In this document: positions 12,077-23,629 of the stretch, in pieces
How positions within the stretch are numbered: the stretch's first letter is position 1
Layout: each line of letters starts with the position of its first letter
NCBI RefSeq assembly: GCF_001642475.1
Contig: NW_019174051.1
Location: 1-64,000 of the forward strand
Direction: 5' to 3'
Length of the DNA stretch: 64,000 nucleotides
Source: Fonsecaea monophora
Lineage: Eukaryota; Ascomycota; Eurotiomycetes; Chaetothyriales; Herpotrichiellaceae
Made by a program: the position numbers and the translations under genes
The notes under the pieces: generated by a model
Told to the model about the DNA's origin: nothing
Databases searched by the model: none
Seen by the model: only the letters and a program-made list of their open reading frames with translations

Positions 12077-13636
12077 TCAGCTCCCACCCACGGCCTTTGC
12101 TGCCGCCGTGCCGGCTCTCCGCCCAAAGACCGCCCCGGACGTCAATCCGCTGCCGCCAGGGTAATTCTCGTAGAACAAGCCACCCATCATCTCGCCGACG
12201 GCGTACAGCCCGGGTACACCCTTGCCTGTGGTGGAACTGACCACCTGCGCCGTGTCGGGGATGACCTTCAAGCCGCCAAACGTGAAGGTGATGCCGCACG
12301 TCACGGCCACGGCCAAGAACGGCGCCTTGTCGACGGGGAGGGCCCAGTTGGTTTTGCCTAGCGGGAGCCGCTTCGCGCTAGATTGGGTCGACATGCCGTC
12401 GCGCACGGCTGGATCCCACTTCTTGTCTGGGTGTTCTTGTTGGAAAGCGTAGACGGCCTCGTTGTACTCGTGCAGGTTCCGCACAAAGGCCTCGCGGTTC
12501 TCCAGACCCAGTGGCGCTAGCTTGTCGGCCAGCTCCTCAATCGTGTCCGCGGAGATGCGCTCGACCCTCTCCGGCCGATACTCCTCAGACCGCAGCCACG
12601 GGGTGGTCCGCGAGTCCCAGATCTGGAAGGCGACGTGGCTCGGCTGGGCGAGGATGGCCCGGCCGAATTTGGCGTACGTGTAGTTACGCAGGTCGACGCC
12701 CTCGTCTACGAACCGCTCACCCAGGACATTGAACATCAGGCCAAGCGGGTAGCCGGACTTTGTGAACTCGTTGGACGCTTCACGGTCGCCCGTGTCGCTG
12801 GGAGCATTGGCATCCCAAGCCACCGAGTGACACCCAGACCAATTTCCAGCCTGGCCCGCCGAGACGTCGCGGATGGCCGTCTCGAGGCAATCTCCCATGT
12901 TGTGAGGGGTGCCTCTGACCTTGGCCAGATCCCAGCCAGGACCCAGATATTGAGACCGCAGACGCGGATTGCTCTCGAAACCTCCAGCGGCCAGAATGAC
13001 GGCGCCTGTTTGAATCACGGCATCCTCGCCGTTGGTCTGCACGGCCACTGAGGTGACAGCACCCGTCTTGGGATCGGTTATCAGCCGTTTCAGCGCGGTC
13101 GAGTAGAGGACCTCGACACCATGCTTGCGAGCCGCGGCCTTGTGGTCTTCAATCAAGCCCTTGCCGCCGTCCTGCGTCTTGAGGGATAACCCGCCCCAGA
13201 ACTTCAGGCGTCCGTCGACTTCGTACGCTTGCCTGTTGAACGACAGCTGGAATCGGATGCCATTGCTCTTCAGCCATTTGACCGTGGCATTGGAGTCCCC
13301 GATGAGGATCTGGGCGAGCTGTGGATCCGACCGGCCACTGCATATCCTTTTCATGTCGTTGGCGAAGCTGTCCACCGTGTACGGCTCCAGATCGATCCTC
13401 TTGGCCGTCTCCTCGTCCACGTTATTCACCAAGGGCAGCAGGTCCTCCGTGCCATGGTGAACAGTCCGATACGCACCCGCCGTGAAATACGAATTCCCGC
13501 CTGCCCATTCCTCGGGGCACTTGTCGATGAGAAGAACATGCTTTGCCCCAGCCTGCTTGGCCGCCACGGCAGCCGAAAAGCCAGCATTACCGCTCCCTGC
13601 GACGAGGACATCGCAGCGGGTTGGAAGGGGAGCCAT
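12077..13636 (-). CDS. FAD-dependent dehydrogenase, TcuA/fumarate reductase flavoprotein type
   Basis: A single uninterrupted frame of 519 residues. It begins with a Rossmann FAD-binding motif (VLVAGSGNAGFSAA, residues 10-23) ending in an acidic residue of LLIDK. It ends with the family's second FAD region: PGLYAVGEMMGGLFYENYPG followed by GSGLTSGAVFGRRAG. A GGNS stretch lies near residue 47 and a TFGGLKV motif near 450. This pattern is that of the fumarate reductase/3-ketosteroid-1-dehydrogenase superfamily, closest in feel to tricarballylate dehydrogenase TcuA. It probably introduces or removes a C=C bond next to a carboxylate. Substrate is not determined. It is intronless, unlike its neighbours, which may hint at bacterial ancestry, but intronless fungal genes are common. 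It is divergent from the short-chain dehydrogenase gene. Confidence 0.88.
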   Translation of the reverse strand: MAPLPTRCDVLVAGSGNAGFSAAVAAKQAGAKHVLLIDKCPEEWAGGNSYFTAGAYRTVHHGTEDLLPLVNNVDEETAKRIDLEPYTVDSFANDMKRICSGRSDPQLAQILIGDSNATVKWLKSNGIRFQLSFNRQAYEVDGRLKFWGGLSLKTQDGGKGLIEDHKAAARKHGVEVLYSTALKRLITDPKTGAVTSVAVQTNGEDAVIQTGAVILAAGGFESNPRLRSQYLGPGWDLAKVRGTPHNMGDCLETAIRDVSAGQAGNWSGCHSVAWDANAPSDTGDREASNEFTKSGYPLGLMFNVLGERFVDEGVDLRNYTYAKFGRAILAQPSHVAFQIWDSRTTPWLRSEEYRPERVERISADTIEELADKLAPLGLENREAFVRNLHEYNEAVYAFQQEHPDKKWDPAVRDGMSTQSSAKRLPLGKTNWALPVDKAPFLAVAVTCGITFTFGGLKVIPDTAQVVSSTTGKGVPGLYAVGEMMGGLFYENYPGGSGLTSGAVFGRRAGTAAAKAVGGS

Positions 13637-14384
13637 TTTCTAATTTCGACGGCACTGAAGACGAAGAGGAAGAAGGGCCGACTCACATTGGAAAGTCAAC
13701 CAGCAAACAAGAGACGTAACGTTGATGATGGGGTTTATTCTCCAGACTGGTGTGTTCTTGTTTTCTCCTCGGTGTTTCGTTTCCAGGTCACAACACCATG
13801 ATACAACCCTTGTTCTGACCTGCAATGAGGAAAAATCAGTCTTTCGGCTTTTGGATCTGGATCGGCAATTCGATGACTATTGCAGGTGTCAGGAGATGCG
13901 TGGCCACTGCTGAGGCCGCTATCGGCGTAATATGGGGGGTGATGGCAGTTGCCTTGCAGTGTCTCTACCGAGGGGGTAAAGCCCCCCAATTTTTACGGGG
14001 GTCCTGAGTTGGAGAAGGACGCCCTGGGCTCGACACCCGCACCTGGGCCTGGGCATGACAGGGGCCGCCGATGCCTGTAACTAACCCAAAGTGCCCAACT
14101 GGACGGACATCTTATATAGACGACGGCACCCACGCCCGGCATTTGACTGGTGCCCCCAGTGGCCTCCCTGTGTGCCCTCGGCAATCACCGCCGTCATCTC
14201 CGCACAGAGCGGCTTGCTGTCCCCTTGCCCCCCTCATTCTCTCCCGCTCTATCCAGCTGCTAGGCTCACAGCCTTGTCAGCACTCCAAAATATCAGTGCT
14301 CAACAAACACCAAGGTAAGTACGAGGTAGTGAAATCAATCTTCTTGCAGCCCCAAGAAACGAACACTCTTCCAAGAACTCGGCC
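13637..14384. promoter_or_regulatory. Shared divergent promoter region of flavoprotein and SDR genes
   Basis: This 748-base space separates the start codons of two oppositely read oxidoreductases, so it must contain both promoters. A TATATA stretch lies at 14113-14118, about 270 bases before the SDR start. No obvious regulator binding site was identified. Coregulation is inferred from the arrangement only. Confidence 0.5.
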
Positions 14385-15227
14385 ATGGGACGTCTAGACG
14401 GCAAAGTGGCTCTCGTCACTGGAGCCGGCAGCGGGTTCGGCGAGGCCATTGCACACGCATATGCAGCAGAAGGGGCCAAAGTGCTGATTGCAGACATTGC
14501 CGTCGCCAACGGAGAGAAGGTGGCCTCTGAGATTACCGCCAAAAGTTACACAGGGGATGCCATTTTCGTCGAACTCAACGTCACCAAGCGTGAGGATTGG
14601 GAAAAAGGCCTCACTCTGGCCAAGGACAAATTTGGGAAGCTGGACATCGTGGTCAACAATGCCGGCACTACCTACAAGAAGCAACCAAGTATGGGCGTCT
14701 CCGAGGCAGACTTCGACAGGGTCGTAGCCGTCAATATCAAGAGCATCTATTTGTGTGTGTCAGTCCTGATGCCGTACTTTGTCGAGAGAAAAAGCGGCGT
14801 CTTCTTGAGCACTTCGTCCATTTCAGGCATGCGGACTCGACCAGGGCAGGTCTTTTATGGAGGTACCAAGGGATTCGTCAACACGGTAACTTGGAATACT
14901 CCGCCCCAAGCCCCAGTGCCTTATTGCTTGGCCTTTGCTGATTTTGGATGTATTTAGATCACCCAAGGGCTGGCTGCCGAGTATGGCCCAGATGGAATCC
15001 GCGTAAACTCGATCTGTCCGCTGCGGGGTGCCACAGGCTTGTTGGAACTATTTAGCGGTGTCCCAGATACTCCTGAAGAAAGGGAGAGATTTGCCCAGAC
15101 AGTCCCGTTACGCCGCATGTCGGAACCAAACGACATTGCCATGGCGGCAGTTTACCTTGCCAGTGACGAGGCGGCATTCGTCACAGGTGTCAATCTGCCG
15201 GTGGATGGAGGGCGACTGGCTCTGTGA
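14385..15227 (+). CDS. Short-chain dehydrogenase/reductase (classical SDR)
   Basis: Two exons (14385-14885, 14958-15227) give 256 residues, the normal size for a classical SDR. The cofactor motif TGAGSGFG is at residues 12-19, Asp37 at the end of the second strand favours NAD(H), and NNAG is at 91-94. The catalytic set is Ser145 (STSSISG), Tyr158 and Lys162 (YGGTK). The last stretch GVNLPVDGG is the usual C-terminal SDR signature. It resembles 3-oxoacyl-reductase/gluconate dehydrogenase-like members, but substrate cannot be assigned. Its position beside a succinate-semialdehyde dehydrogenase and a TcuA-like flavoprotein suggests joint action in a carboxylic-acid or sugar-acid breakdown route (inference). 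Confidence 0.92.
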
Positions 15228-16924
15228 CCACTGTCGAGGAGTGACTTTAGGATGCTTCCTTCCTGTCGAGGAAAGAGTGGTATAGCTGCATTCGTCCCAG
15301 TTCTCTTTTGAGATCGACAAAGCCAGCTATGCAGTTCGAAATCCACTTGATAGTGGAGGCGTGGGTTGTCTAGTTTAGACCAAAGGCACATTAGAGAGAC
15401 CTACCTGCCGAATCTGAAGCATTTGTTGCTTGTACCGATGACAGGTCGGCTTGAAATCAGCAGGCTCGTTGTAGCTCAACTCCCCATTTGTGGAGAGCAT
15501 CTAGTCACGTAGAACTGGTGGGAGGCAAGAGAAAAGCAAAAAAGACCACGCGTCCCCCAGACGAGACGAATCGACTGGACGAGAGCTGACCATCAAAGGC
15601 AAAGAAAATGACCAGAAAATCCTTCGTGCCCCAACATCAAGTTTGAGGGAAGCATTGACAACCTCTTTAGACAGTAGGAGGGTGTCAGTTGTCAGGACTT
15701 CGCCCACGGCCTTGTCCCGGCAGGTCGACCTGGCTCGATTTCTGACTGACCAGACCATCTCTTTTCAGACCCAATGGCCAGATCCGACTACTCGAATCTA
15801 AAAATACTTGGGCTGTTTGTGGGGAACGAGTAGCAGCAAGACGGGGATTTATCGGTGGGTTTGGCGCTGTCGTCGTTATCGATGGGGCACAGCCTCCTTC
15901 GTTCCTCATACAAAACCCCTTCGTAAGCTTCAACACTTTGGGCGATGTTCTTCTCAGACTTCTCGGATTCCAGTCCTTCCGCGTGAATATTTCCCAGCCT
16001 CTTTAGGTGGCTTTGTTGGGCAAGTTGCGTAATCACAAAGATCCCCCCGCGTTCAGTGTCACTCGTGGCAAATCAGCTCGGATGATTTTGCTAAGGCCGT
16101 TGGGATGATCTGAGCTCGGCAAAGGATGGGATGGTAGAGGAGGCTGCATGTATGACCTGCCTGCAGGTTTGCTATTCGCCTGCGCGTGTGCTGGGGTTCG
16201 TTCGCCGAAGTTGGGATCTAAGCTGCCAAGGAGCTGCTGCTGATGAGGGTGTCCTCTCTTTCACATGTTCAGAGAGGATACACGTACCGAGCGAGTATCT
16301 TATCATCATCCTCGCCCATCATCCTTGTACCCAATCTTCATCCAATGGACAACGTCATCAAGGTGGAAACAGTAGTGGTAGAGAGGGAACTCGAGATGGG
16401 TCAAGGGGTGGCGCAAACAGAAGGTGTTTCATCACCATCTCTTTTTGGTTCCTTTTCTCTCTCACATGCAGTTTCCAGCATCTCCTGGTTCGCCGATTGT
16501 CAGAGAATCACGACGAGACTCTGACATCATTGGTTCAACCCTCTCGATTCCCAAACGTCCTATTTTTGAAACACGAGCACAGGAGAGTCCAAATGCTTCA
16601 AACTGGTCATTCTCATTCCTCATTATTCCACTTTCCACTTCCCCTTCCGCCTCTCCCTTTCCCTTTCCCATTTCCATCCCATCCACAATCTCCACTTTTC
16701 CTCTGACCGTCCTGCAACGCAAAGTTCCTCCCCAGCGTCGCCACACGTATTATCGCGCGTAAACTACACCCGCTTTGGAACACGCCTCGCGTTGGTGCGA
16801 GTCAACTACTACAGCGGCAAAGCAGCGGGGCCACGTAACGGCCGCCTCGAGACGAGAGAGAGCGCTTTTGCTGCTCCCCCTGATACCGACCGAGCTTGAT
16901 TAGAGGTCCAGGGGGGGAACAACC
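15228..16924. other. Long upstream region of the oxysterol-binding protein gene
   Basis: Almost 1.7 kb without a supported gene. A pyrimidine-rich stretch at about 16610-16700 (CCTTTCCC-type runs) and the final 200 bases look like a fungal promoter and leader. The plus-strand frame at 16131-16706 is probably chance. Confidence 0.5.
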
Positions 16925-18602
16925 ATGCACAAGATCAAGAGATCCGTGAAACGTGTAGGCTATAGTCATAGTAATAATGGAACCGATTCAGGCAGCGATG
17001 GCAGCCCTGAGGCCGATGCAGACGATGATACCAACGGTTCAAAGTATGTAAGCTTCATGCTCCCCCGTCCTCTTGTTCCTCTTGGTCCTCTTCTCCTTCC
17101 AACAAAATAACTTCTCCCAACCATTATTATCCCCTGCATACTCGGTACAAGGGTCTGCTTCTTTTTCAATTGATTTCCTATTTGTGATACCCCATACAGT
17201 TTTCTTCTTATTATCCTACCCCTCAGCCCTCATCCTTATCGACATCCTCGTCCTAAGCATTTTATACACCCTCCCAAAGCACCACATACCATTGACCACT
17301 CTAACAAACAACAATGGTCGCCAGGTTGGGTCACCTCAGTGCCCTAACGGATTTTATATCTGTAAGTGATTATCCACCTCTCTTCTTCTGGAGCTGCCTT
17401 GCTCATACCATGTCAAAAAACAGTTCCTTGCCACAGTCAGTGGTGACATCTCACACATTACCGCTCCGCCCTTCATCCTAGCACCATCTTCTCTCACCGA
17501 GTTTCCTGCATACTGGGCAGAACGACCGACATTATTCACCGCTCCCGCCCATGAAGCTTTGGCAGAGAGACGCATGCTCTTGGTCTTGAAACTGTACCTC
17601 GCTTCCCTCCAAAGGCAGTACTATGTCGGCCGCACCGTCAAGGAAGGACTAAAGAAGCCTCTCAACCCCTTTCTTGGCGAGCTGTTCTTTTGCGAGTTCA
17701 GTGACCATGACTTGACCCAAGAGAAAGCCTCGCCATCGACAGTCAGAGTCGTCAGCGAACAGGTATCCCATCATCCACCCACGACAGCCGCCTATATTTC
17801 AGCCGATGACCAGGGCGTCCACGCCGAAGCGTATTCAACCCAGCACACCACGCTATCTGGCACTTCAGTCATGATTCGTCAATCTGGTCACGCTCTCTTA
17901 AAGGTTGACAAGTATAACGAGACTTATCTTCTACCCTTGCCTGATGTCTGTGCTCGAAGCGTGCTCACTGGCGTTCCCTGGCCTGAACTCAACGACACCT
18001 ATCGCATCATCAGTTCCAGTGGGTACACGGCCGAGATGCGGTTCGTGGGAAAGAAGATGTGGGGTGGGCAGCGCAACTGTTTCGAAGCTTCCATATACCG
18101 GACTGTTGACTCTCAAAAGAAACCCATCTTCACCGTATCGGGCAGCTGGAGTTCCAAATTCTCGATTTATAACTCGGAAGGAAAGGAGATCGACGTCTTT
18201 GACCTTGCAGACCCGCAAAATCAACCTGCCCCAATGGTGATGAAGCCGGTGGAGGAGCAGTCACCTTGGGAATCGAGACGCGCATGGGGTCCAACGTTTG
18301 AAGCCATTAGACGGACGGATCATCATGCTGTCGTGACGGAGAAGTCGAAGCTGGAGAATGCCCAACGCCACCTGAGGAAGCTCGAGCAGAAACAGGGCAA
18401 GAGATGGGAGACCATGTTTTTCAACCGTTGTGATGGTGCATCTGATGATGATGACGTGGTGGAAGACCTCTTCAGTCAACTCGACGACGTCGAGGCGGAT
18501 CGTTTGCGAGGAACAAACGGCTGTTGGAGATTTGACAAGGAGAAGGAGCAGAGGTGGCGCCAGGGACAGGGTAGTTGGAGACCAGAGACGCCGTTTGGTT
18601 GA
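16925..18602 (+). CDS. Oxysterol-binding protein, Kes1/Osh4-type
   Basis: Exons 16925-17043, 17325-17361 and 17424-18602 join in phase to 444 residues. The family signature EQVSHHPP is at residues 164-171, KPLNPFLGE at 130-138, and the lid-side TAPPFIL stretch lies early in exon 3. Members carry sterol one way and PI4P the other between membranes; this short form has the ORD domain only, with no PH or ankyrin domain. The first 40 residues are basic, then Ser/Gly/Asp-rich, and are not part of the fold. The 37-base second exon supplies the start of the ORD lid region. The C-terminal 60 residues carry a run of acidic residues (SDDDDVVEDL). The first exon is less certain than the rest. Confidence 0.87.
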
Positions 18603-18916
18603 AATATGCAGGGGTCGGAAGTTAGATCCCAAGCATTATTATCCAAATGTCGGAAGCGTTCTTGGTTGCCATGGAAGCTGTGTAGTGGCTCGCTCGACGG
18701 AGTACGTGGTTTGGACATTTACCGATGGCCGCGGATATCTGCCGTAAAGGAACATACGACTGAGCGATGCCTGTCTTGTTCGCAGCGGCCTCTGTGCCTC
18801 TGTGCCAGGGCTCCTGTAACTCCGTCTACGGCTTTCGGTCTCTGGAGCTCGGCTAGCTTTGGCCATCTGTTTGGCTTTGAGCTTGCATACCCTGAACAGC
18901 AGTCATGGGCCAAGTT

Positions 18917-20047
18917 CTAGCTTCGCTGGTTCCTTTCAGTCACATAGACTATGTCTCCAGTCCGCAGAATGGCACCTGAGGGACCTGCAAAGGCATATTG
19001 ACCGAAGACGGGCTTATCTGTGCCTGAGAGTCAGAATAACCACCCTATAGAGATGGATTATGATTAGGAAAGAAAAAATGCACATGTACTTACGAGGAAA
19101 CTTGTCGTTGACCCTCCTGTCGCTGGCCAATAGACCATAGAGCTGCCGGTCCCGGTGAATCATTTCCCCGGTTTCAGGGTCTGCATTCAGGCTGAGGCAG
19201 CGGACTGTCCTGAAGATGCACTTGATGGTGACTTCCTGGGCCTCGTCCGACTGCGATCGAACCAAGAGCGAAGACCAGTTGTCCTCGTCATAGGGTGGCA
19301 GTTGACCCTTGACATCGATATGGATATTAGGTCGGAAACGGAGTATCACGTCCTCGTATTGATACTCGGGAGGGAGGCGGGAGCGCGCGTCTTGCTCCGA
19401 AGCTGTAGAGGTAATGAGTAACGGGGCAGCATCGGCAAATCGGATGCGCTGTGGTTGTAAGCCCTCCTGGAGAGCTAGAGACAGCGCACTCCGTTGGCTG
19501 GGGATATATGCTGCCCCAGGAATTTCCCGACGCCCAGTACCTCCTATGGAAAGCAGACGGACGTCCTGATCGAGGTGTTTGGAGAAGAAGGCCGCCGGCT
19601 CGTCCCCTAGATCAATGCCTATCGCGGTTGTGCCAAAGATGCTGACTTCAAACGTCTTGTTCGCCAGTAGAGATAGAGGCGATGGTGTCAGCGGAACGGT
19701 GATTGAAGATGGTGGAGTGGCGCGGGTGTGATGGATTGTCAGTTTGGTCCAGCTGTCATCCTGCGAAGAGTAGGGGGTTGCAGTCAGCTCATGTGCGTCC
19801 TGCACAGCAGGCGAGTGGACGCAACACGTACTATTGTGGGCTTGAAGAGTGCAAGTTTGAAATGCTTCTTGATCGTGAGGAACTTTGCCAGCTTCGAGCC
19901 GTCCTTTGGAGGAGTCACCAGGACGAAACACCGGTCAAAGCGCAGCCCCTCGTTGGTGAGCTCCACAGAAGACACTTGAACAGGCGGAAGCGACTTGACA
20001 GGATAGATGAACAGCTGCTGGATCGTCAACGGGGTATTCAAGGGCAT
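18917..20047 (-). CDS. MOSC domain protein (mARC/MOCOS C-terminal type)
   Basis: Three minus-strand exons (20047-19832, 19760-19094, 19017-18917) give 327 residues. The N-terminal beta-barrel (MOSC_N) shows IYPVKS near residue 14 and GLRFDR near 34. The MOSC domain carries CIFRTVRCLSLNADPETGE, where the conserved Cys binds the molybdenum cofactor in mARC-type proteins, and ends with a KPVFGQYA stretch typical of the last strand. It probably acts as a small molybdoenzyme that reduces N-hydroxylated compounds, or as a sulfur carrier; the reaction is by family only. No mitochondrial or membrane anchor is seen at the N-terminus, unlike animal mARC. The 3' end converges with the oxysterol-binding gene 314 bases away, and that spacer holds nothing recognisable. 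Confidence 0.88.
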
Positions 20048-20907
20048 GGTTAGACGGATCTCGCCAGTGAGGCGGCGAAGGGAGCTTGATTACCGACCCT
20101 TTGCACCGTGAGAGACGACATTGGCGACATTGCGAAGCGCCCAAGGTTAGAGGGGACGATACGGACCCGTGATTTAGCCTGATTGGGGATACATGGGCGA
20201 CGCCGCAGAGGAAGGAACAGAAGGAGGAAAAAACCAGAAGAGGGAGGTGAGGGCGAGTTCGAGGGCGAGTCAGGCCACTTTTATCACTTTGGTGCCCCTC
20301 TTTACCCAAGACACAATAGCTACCGGCAACGGAAGACGGAGCGACGCTTATTATCAGCCTGAGAAGGAGCCGCACTACGCGCTGATGAGTTGCCAACTGA
20401 CAGCATTACCAGCGTCAACGGCAGAAACTTTAGGATGACGGTCACGTGAGGTTGACTGAGGGTTCCGGCGCTTAGCCTGGTGAGAGATAAGCTAGTCTGG
20501 TAAAAGTAACAGACAGCGAGAAATCGCACATCAACAGCCAACCAGGCATTACCCAGACGCCATTAGTCAGGGCTTGGCCATCGTCGCTGAATATTTCCCT
20601 TCTCAGCCTCCCCGGTCTTCTCCCGCCGAGCAATCCATCTCGCCCTCTCTTTCTCTTCTACAACACCTCAAACTCCTCCGGCTGAGCCTTGATCCTCAAT
20701 TTTATCGACCCTACCAACCTCAATTCGAGGGGTCTCGCGCGATCTGTCTCTGGATGTCGTAGGGTTGTGGTCTGGCGTCGCTATCGAGGTGGATCGTCCC
20801 AACCCACGCCCGCCGACGCCACCTAATTCCAACTTCATCCCGACCAAAAAAATCAATCACAGGCAATCTGACAGCGAAGTGCGCTCCAAGAAGGGCCGTT
20901 TCTCTGC
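20048..20907. promoter_or_regulatory. Divergent promoter region of MOSC and Zn2Cys6 regulator genes
   Basis: The 860 bases between the two start codons must contain both promoters. Nothing more specific was identified with confidence. Open frames within it are short. Confidence 0.45.
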
Positions 20908-23629
20908 ATGGATACCGCTACGCCAGGTGTCGAGTATGCCGACCGTGCCTGCAACTCGTGCAGACAGCGTCGGGTCAAGGTACGCAGCTCCTTGGTTGAA
21001 TCCGCGTTTCTCCATTCGTTCCGCTTTCCGCCGCTTGGCTTGCTCACAAGAGATATAGTGTGACAAGAGACTTCCTGCCTGCTTCCGCTGTGAGAAATTA
21101 GGAAGACCATGCACTGGCTACGATCTGGAACGAAAATTCCTGGACGAGGGCATTAAGGTCCGAAGGAAATATGATGGAAACTTTCAATCTCCGGATTTCT
21201 CGCGGGTCGTGGTCTCGAATTCCCCCAGAGCCCCGGCGGCGATGGCGGCGGCAGTGCCTGATCGTCGAATCAATCTTCCACCGATACACAATATCCCAAG
21301 CATCTCTCAAGTAAAATCACCCCTCATCTCTTCCGCCCCCAACCTGCCAAGCATACAAGGGGTGTCGGATCGAGCCTCGATTCCCAATATACAGTTTCCA
21401 GCCTTTGGACTCCTCAATCAGCAGAGTCCCGATTTCAATATTTTCCCCAATACTCCTCCCCAACCTGCCATCAGCGCTCCTCCTCCGTCGTCTACTTCGT
21501 CAACTTTTCAATATGCAGCGACACCCCCTCAATTTCCTGACTATGGGCAGTACTCTCACCAGGAACATCCCACCGCCAAATTGCTCCATGGCAAGCCGCA
21601 GTATGCACCCTCAGATTTGGACTCTTCAGTGAGCGAGGACTATTTCGACCTTGACATAGAAACATATTACGCGAAGGGGAACAACGCCTGTGGTTTTATT
21701 CCCGGCCTACCAGTGATCTTGACTGATAACAACGTCCCTGAATCGGATGATGATTTCCTGACGAGTGATTTTGCTTCGATTAGTGGCCGGTCATCAGTTT
21801 ATGATGGGTAAGTAATTCTCAAGTCTGGTAACGCAGAGTTCATTCCGGCTATCTCTTGCGTCTCTTTGCCTTTGTTGGAGCCCAAAGAGCTGACAATTAC
21901 ATGACTATAGCTCGGAAGGAACTCGCAGCAGCCGCCCAGAGTACAGTCAAAAATACCTGCATGAAAGGACAACCGAGTTGGCTTGTCTGACGCGACACTT
22001 TGTGCAATCAGTTTCACCATCGTAAGTCAGAGTGGCGGTCTCTAATCCAGCTCTAACAACTAGCAGGATGGATCTCTTCGACCTCGACACCTATTTTAGC
22101 AGAATAGTGCCTCTAAAAGCGGTCCAGAACGTAATGCTCAGGTCTGCAATGGCTGCTGTTGCAGCTAACCAGATCGGGCAGATGATGGCAAATCACTCGC
22201 CGTTGGAAGATTTGCAGCATCTATTACCATTTATCGGGGAAGACGGCGCTTTGCAGCACACGGACTGGTTCTACAAGGCCGCCAACTACTATGATCGGGG
22301 AATTTCATACCTGCGAATCTTTCTGCAGCGTTGGCTGAGCGACACGAACAAGGAAGGGCTTACGGGACATGCCTCGAGGTACAACGACCCACGGACTCTA
22401 TCAGAGCCGAGCAATAACACTGCACTCGGCGTTTCTCCCAACAAACGACGCCGCATCAGCAGAACCCAGTCATCGGATGGAGCAGACATGGAGGCTTTGG
22501 TGGCTGCAATATCTGTCTTCTCGCTTTATGAATCACTCGACAATTTTACCGACGACTGGTCACAGTAAGTCTTTTTAGGAACTGGTTTGAAAAGAACCCC
22601 TGTTCTAACGTCCCCAGGCACCTTGATGGCTTTAAAGCGCTCCTGGAAAGCAAAATACTCCCGCATGCCGCTCTTTCTGTCCCTCGCCCACGCGCGAGTC
22701 CCTTTATATCGATGAAAGCCGGCCGGGCGGCTTTCTGGAACTTCGCTCGAGCAGATTATCTCGCCGCGTACGTGAACCACTCCAAGACGCGGCTGGATCC
22801 GGACAACTTGACCATGTGGAAAGCAGCGGGCTTGCCCGTAATGGACGACGGAACGCTCAACTACAATGATCCATCGACTCCGATCAACGCAGTCGTGACA
22901 TATCAGCCTGGCGATCGAGAAGACTTGGTGTCTTGCACTTTGATCTGGATAGTGTTGAGGACCATGAATTTTATCGCACCGCAAGAAGACGCTGCACCGA
23001 GTTTGAGTGGCACTCCCCGAGTGTTTGACAGTCCTGGAACGAATGCTAAAGCTGCTTCTGAACCGGGTACACCCGGTGGTACGCAGCCACGGATTGCGCG
23101 GTGGAAGCAACTGCGGCGACAACTCGAAGACTGGTACGACAACCTGCCATTCACCTTTCAACCGTATGCGATTGCGGCTGCAGGTGCCCAGCAACCTTCG
23201 GATCTCTTGCCCGATGGCAGACCACGCTTCGCCAGACTCTTTTTCAGTGTGCCCATGTGTGCTGCTGCTCTTCAACTATATCACTTTGCACAAATCCTTC
23301 TCCTGTTGAACCAACCCGTCGACGACCAAGACGCGAGACACCCGGCAAACAGGCTCCGAATGTTTCGCCAGGTAGCCGAAGAGTCGGAGCATCATAGCCG
23401 ACAGATCTGCGGGATTGCGCTGGGGAAGCCTCCGCCGGCAGTCAGCAGGCAAATGGTGCACTCGCTCTACCTGGCCGGATCATGCTTTGAGGAGAAAGAG
23501 GACCGGACTGTTGTCTTGGAATTACTGGACAATATTGCCAAGGAGACTGGCTGTCCGACGGCTCACCGGATTAAAGAGTTGAAGGAGCAATGGGGATGGC
23601 AGGACGACACTGTAAGGGAAATTGCATAA
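20908..23629 (+). CDS. Zn2Cys6 transcription factor with fungal-specific domain
   Basis: Five exons (20908-20979, 21059-21807, 21911-22021, 22067-22564, 22618-23629) join in phase to 813 residues. The binuclear zinc cluster is complete: Cys15, 18, 25, 32, 35 and 42, spaced C-x2-C-x6-C-x6-C-x2-C-x6-C, with basic residues RQRRVK between. The first intron splits the cluster, as is common in these genes. A Ser/Pro-rich linker follows, then an acidic stretch, a basic NKRRRISR patch that could be a nuclear import signal, and a long helical fungal-specific region to the end. It should be a nuclear DNA-binding regulator of CGG-type sites. The target is unknown; the divergent MOSC gene and nearby sterol carrier are candidates by position only. 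Confidence 0.92.

Noticed and set aside
13229..13801. 190-codon plus-strand open frame
   Set aside because: Antisense to the flavoprotein N-terminus and upstream region.
9776..15227. Secondary-metabolite cluster
   Set aside because: No polyketide synthase, peptide synthetase, terpene synthase or P450 is present anywhere in the window.
16131..16706. 191-codon plus-strand open frame upstream of the oxysterol-binding gene
   Set aside because: Low-complexity Pro/Phe/Ser tail from pyrimidine-rich promoter DNA; no family resemblance.
22526..23275. 249-codon minus-strand open frame
   Set aside because: Shadow of the Zn2Cys6 regulator's last exons; composition lacks domain pattern.
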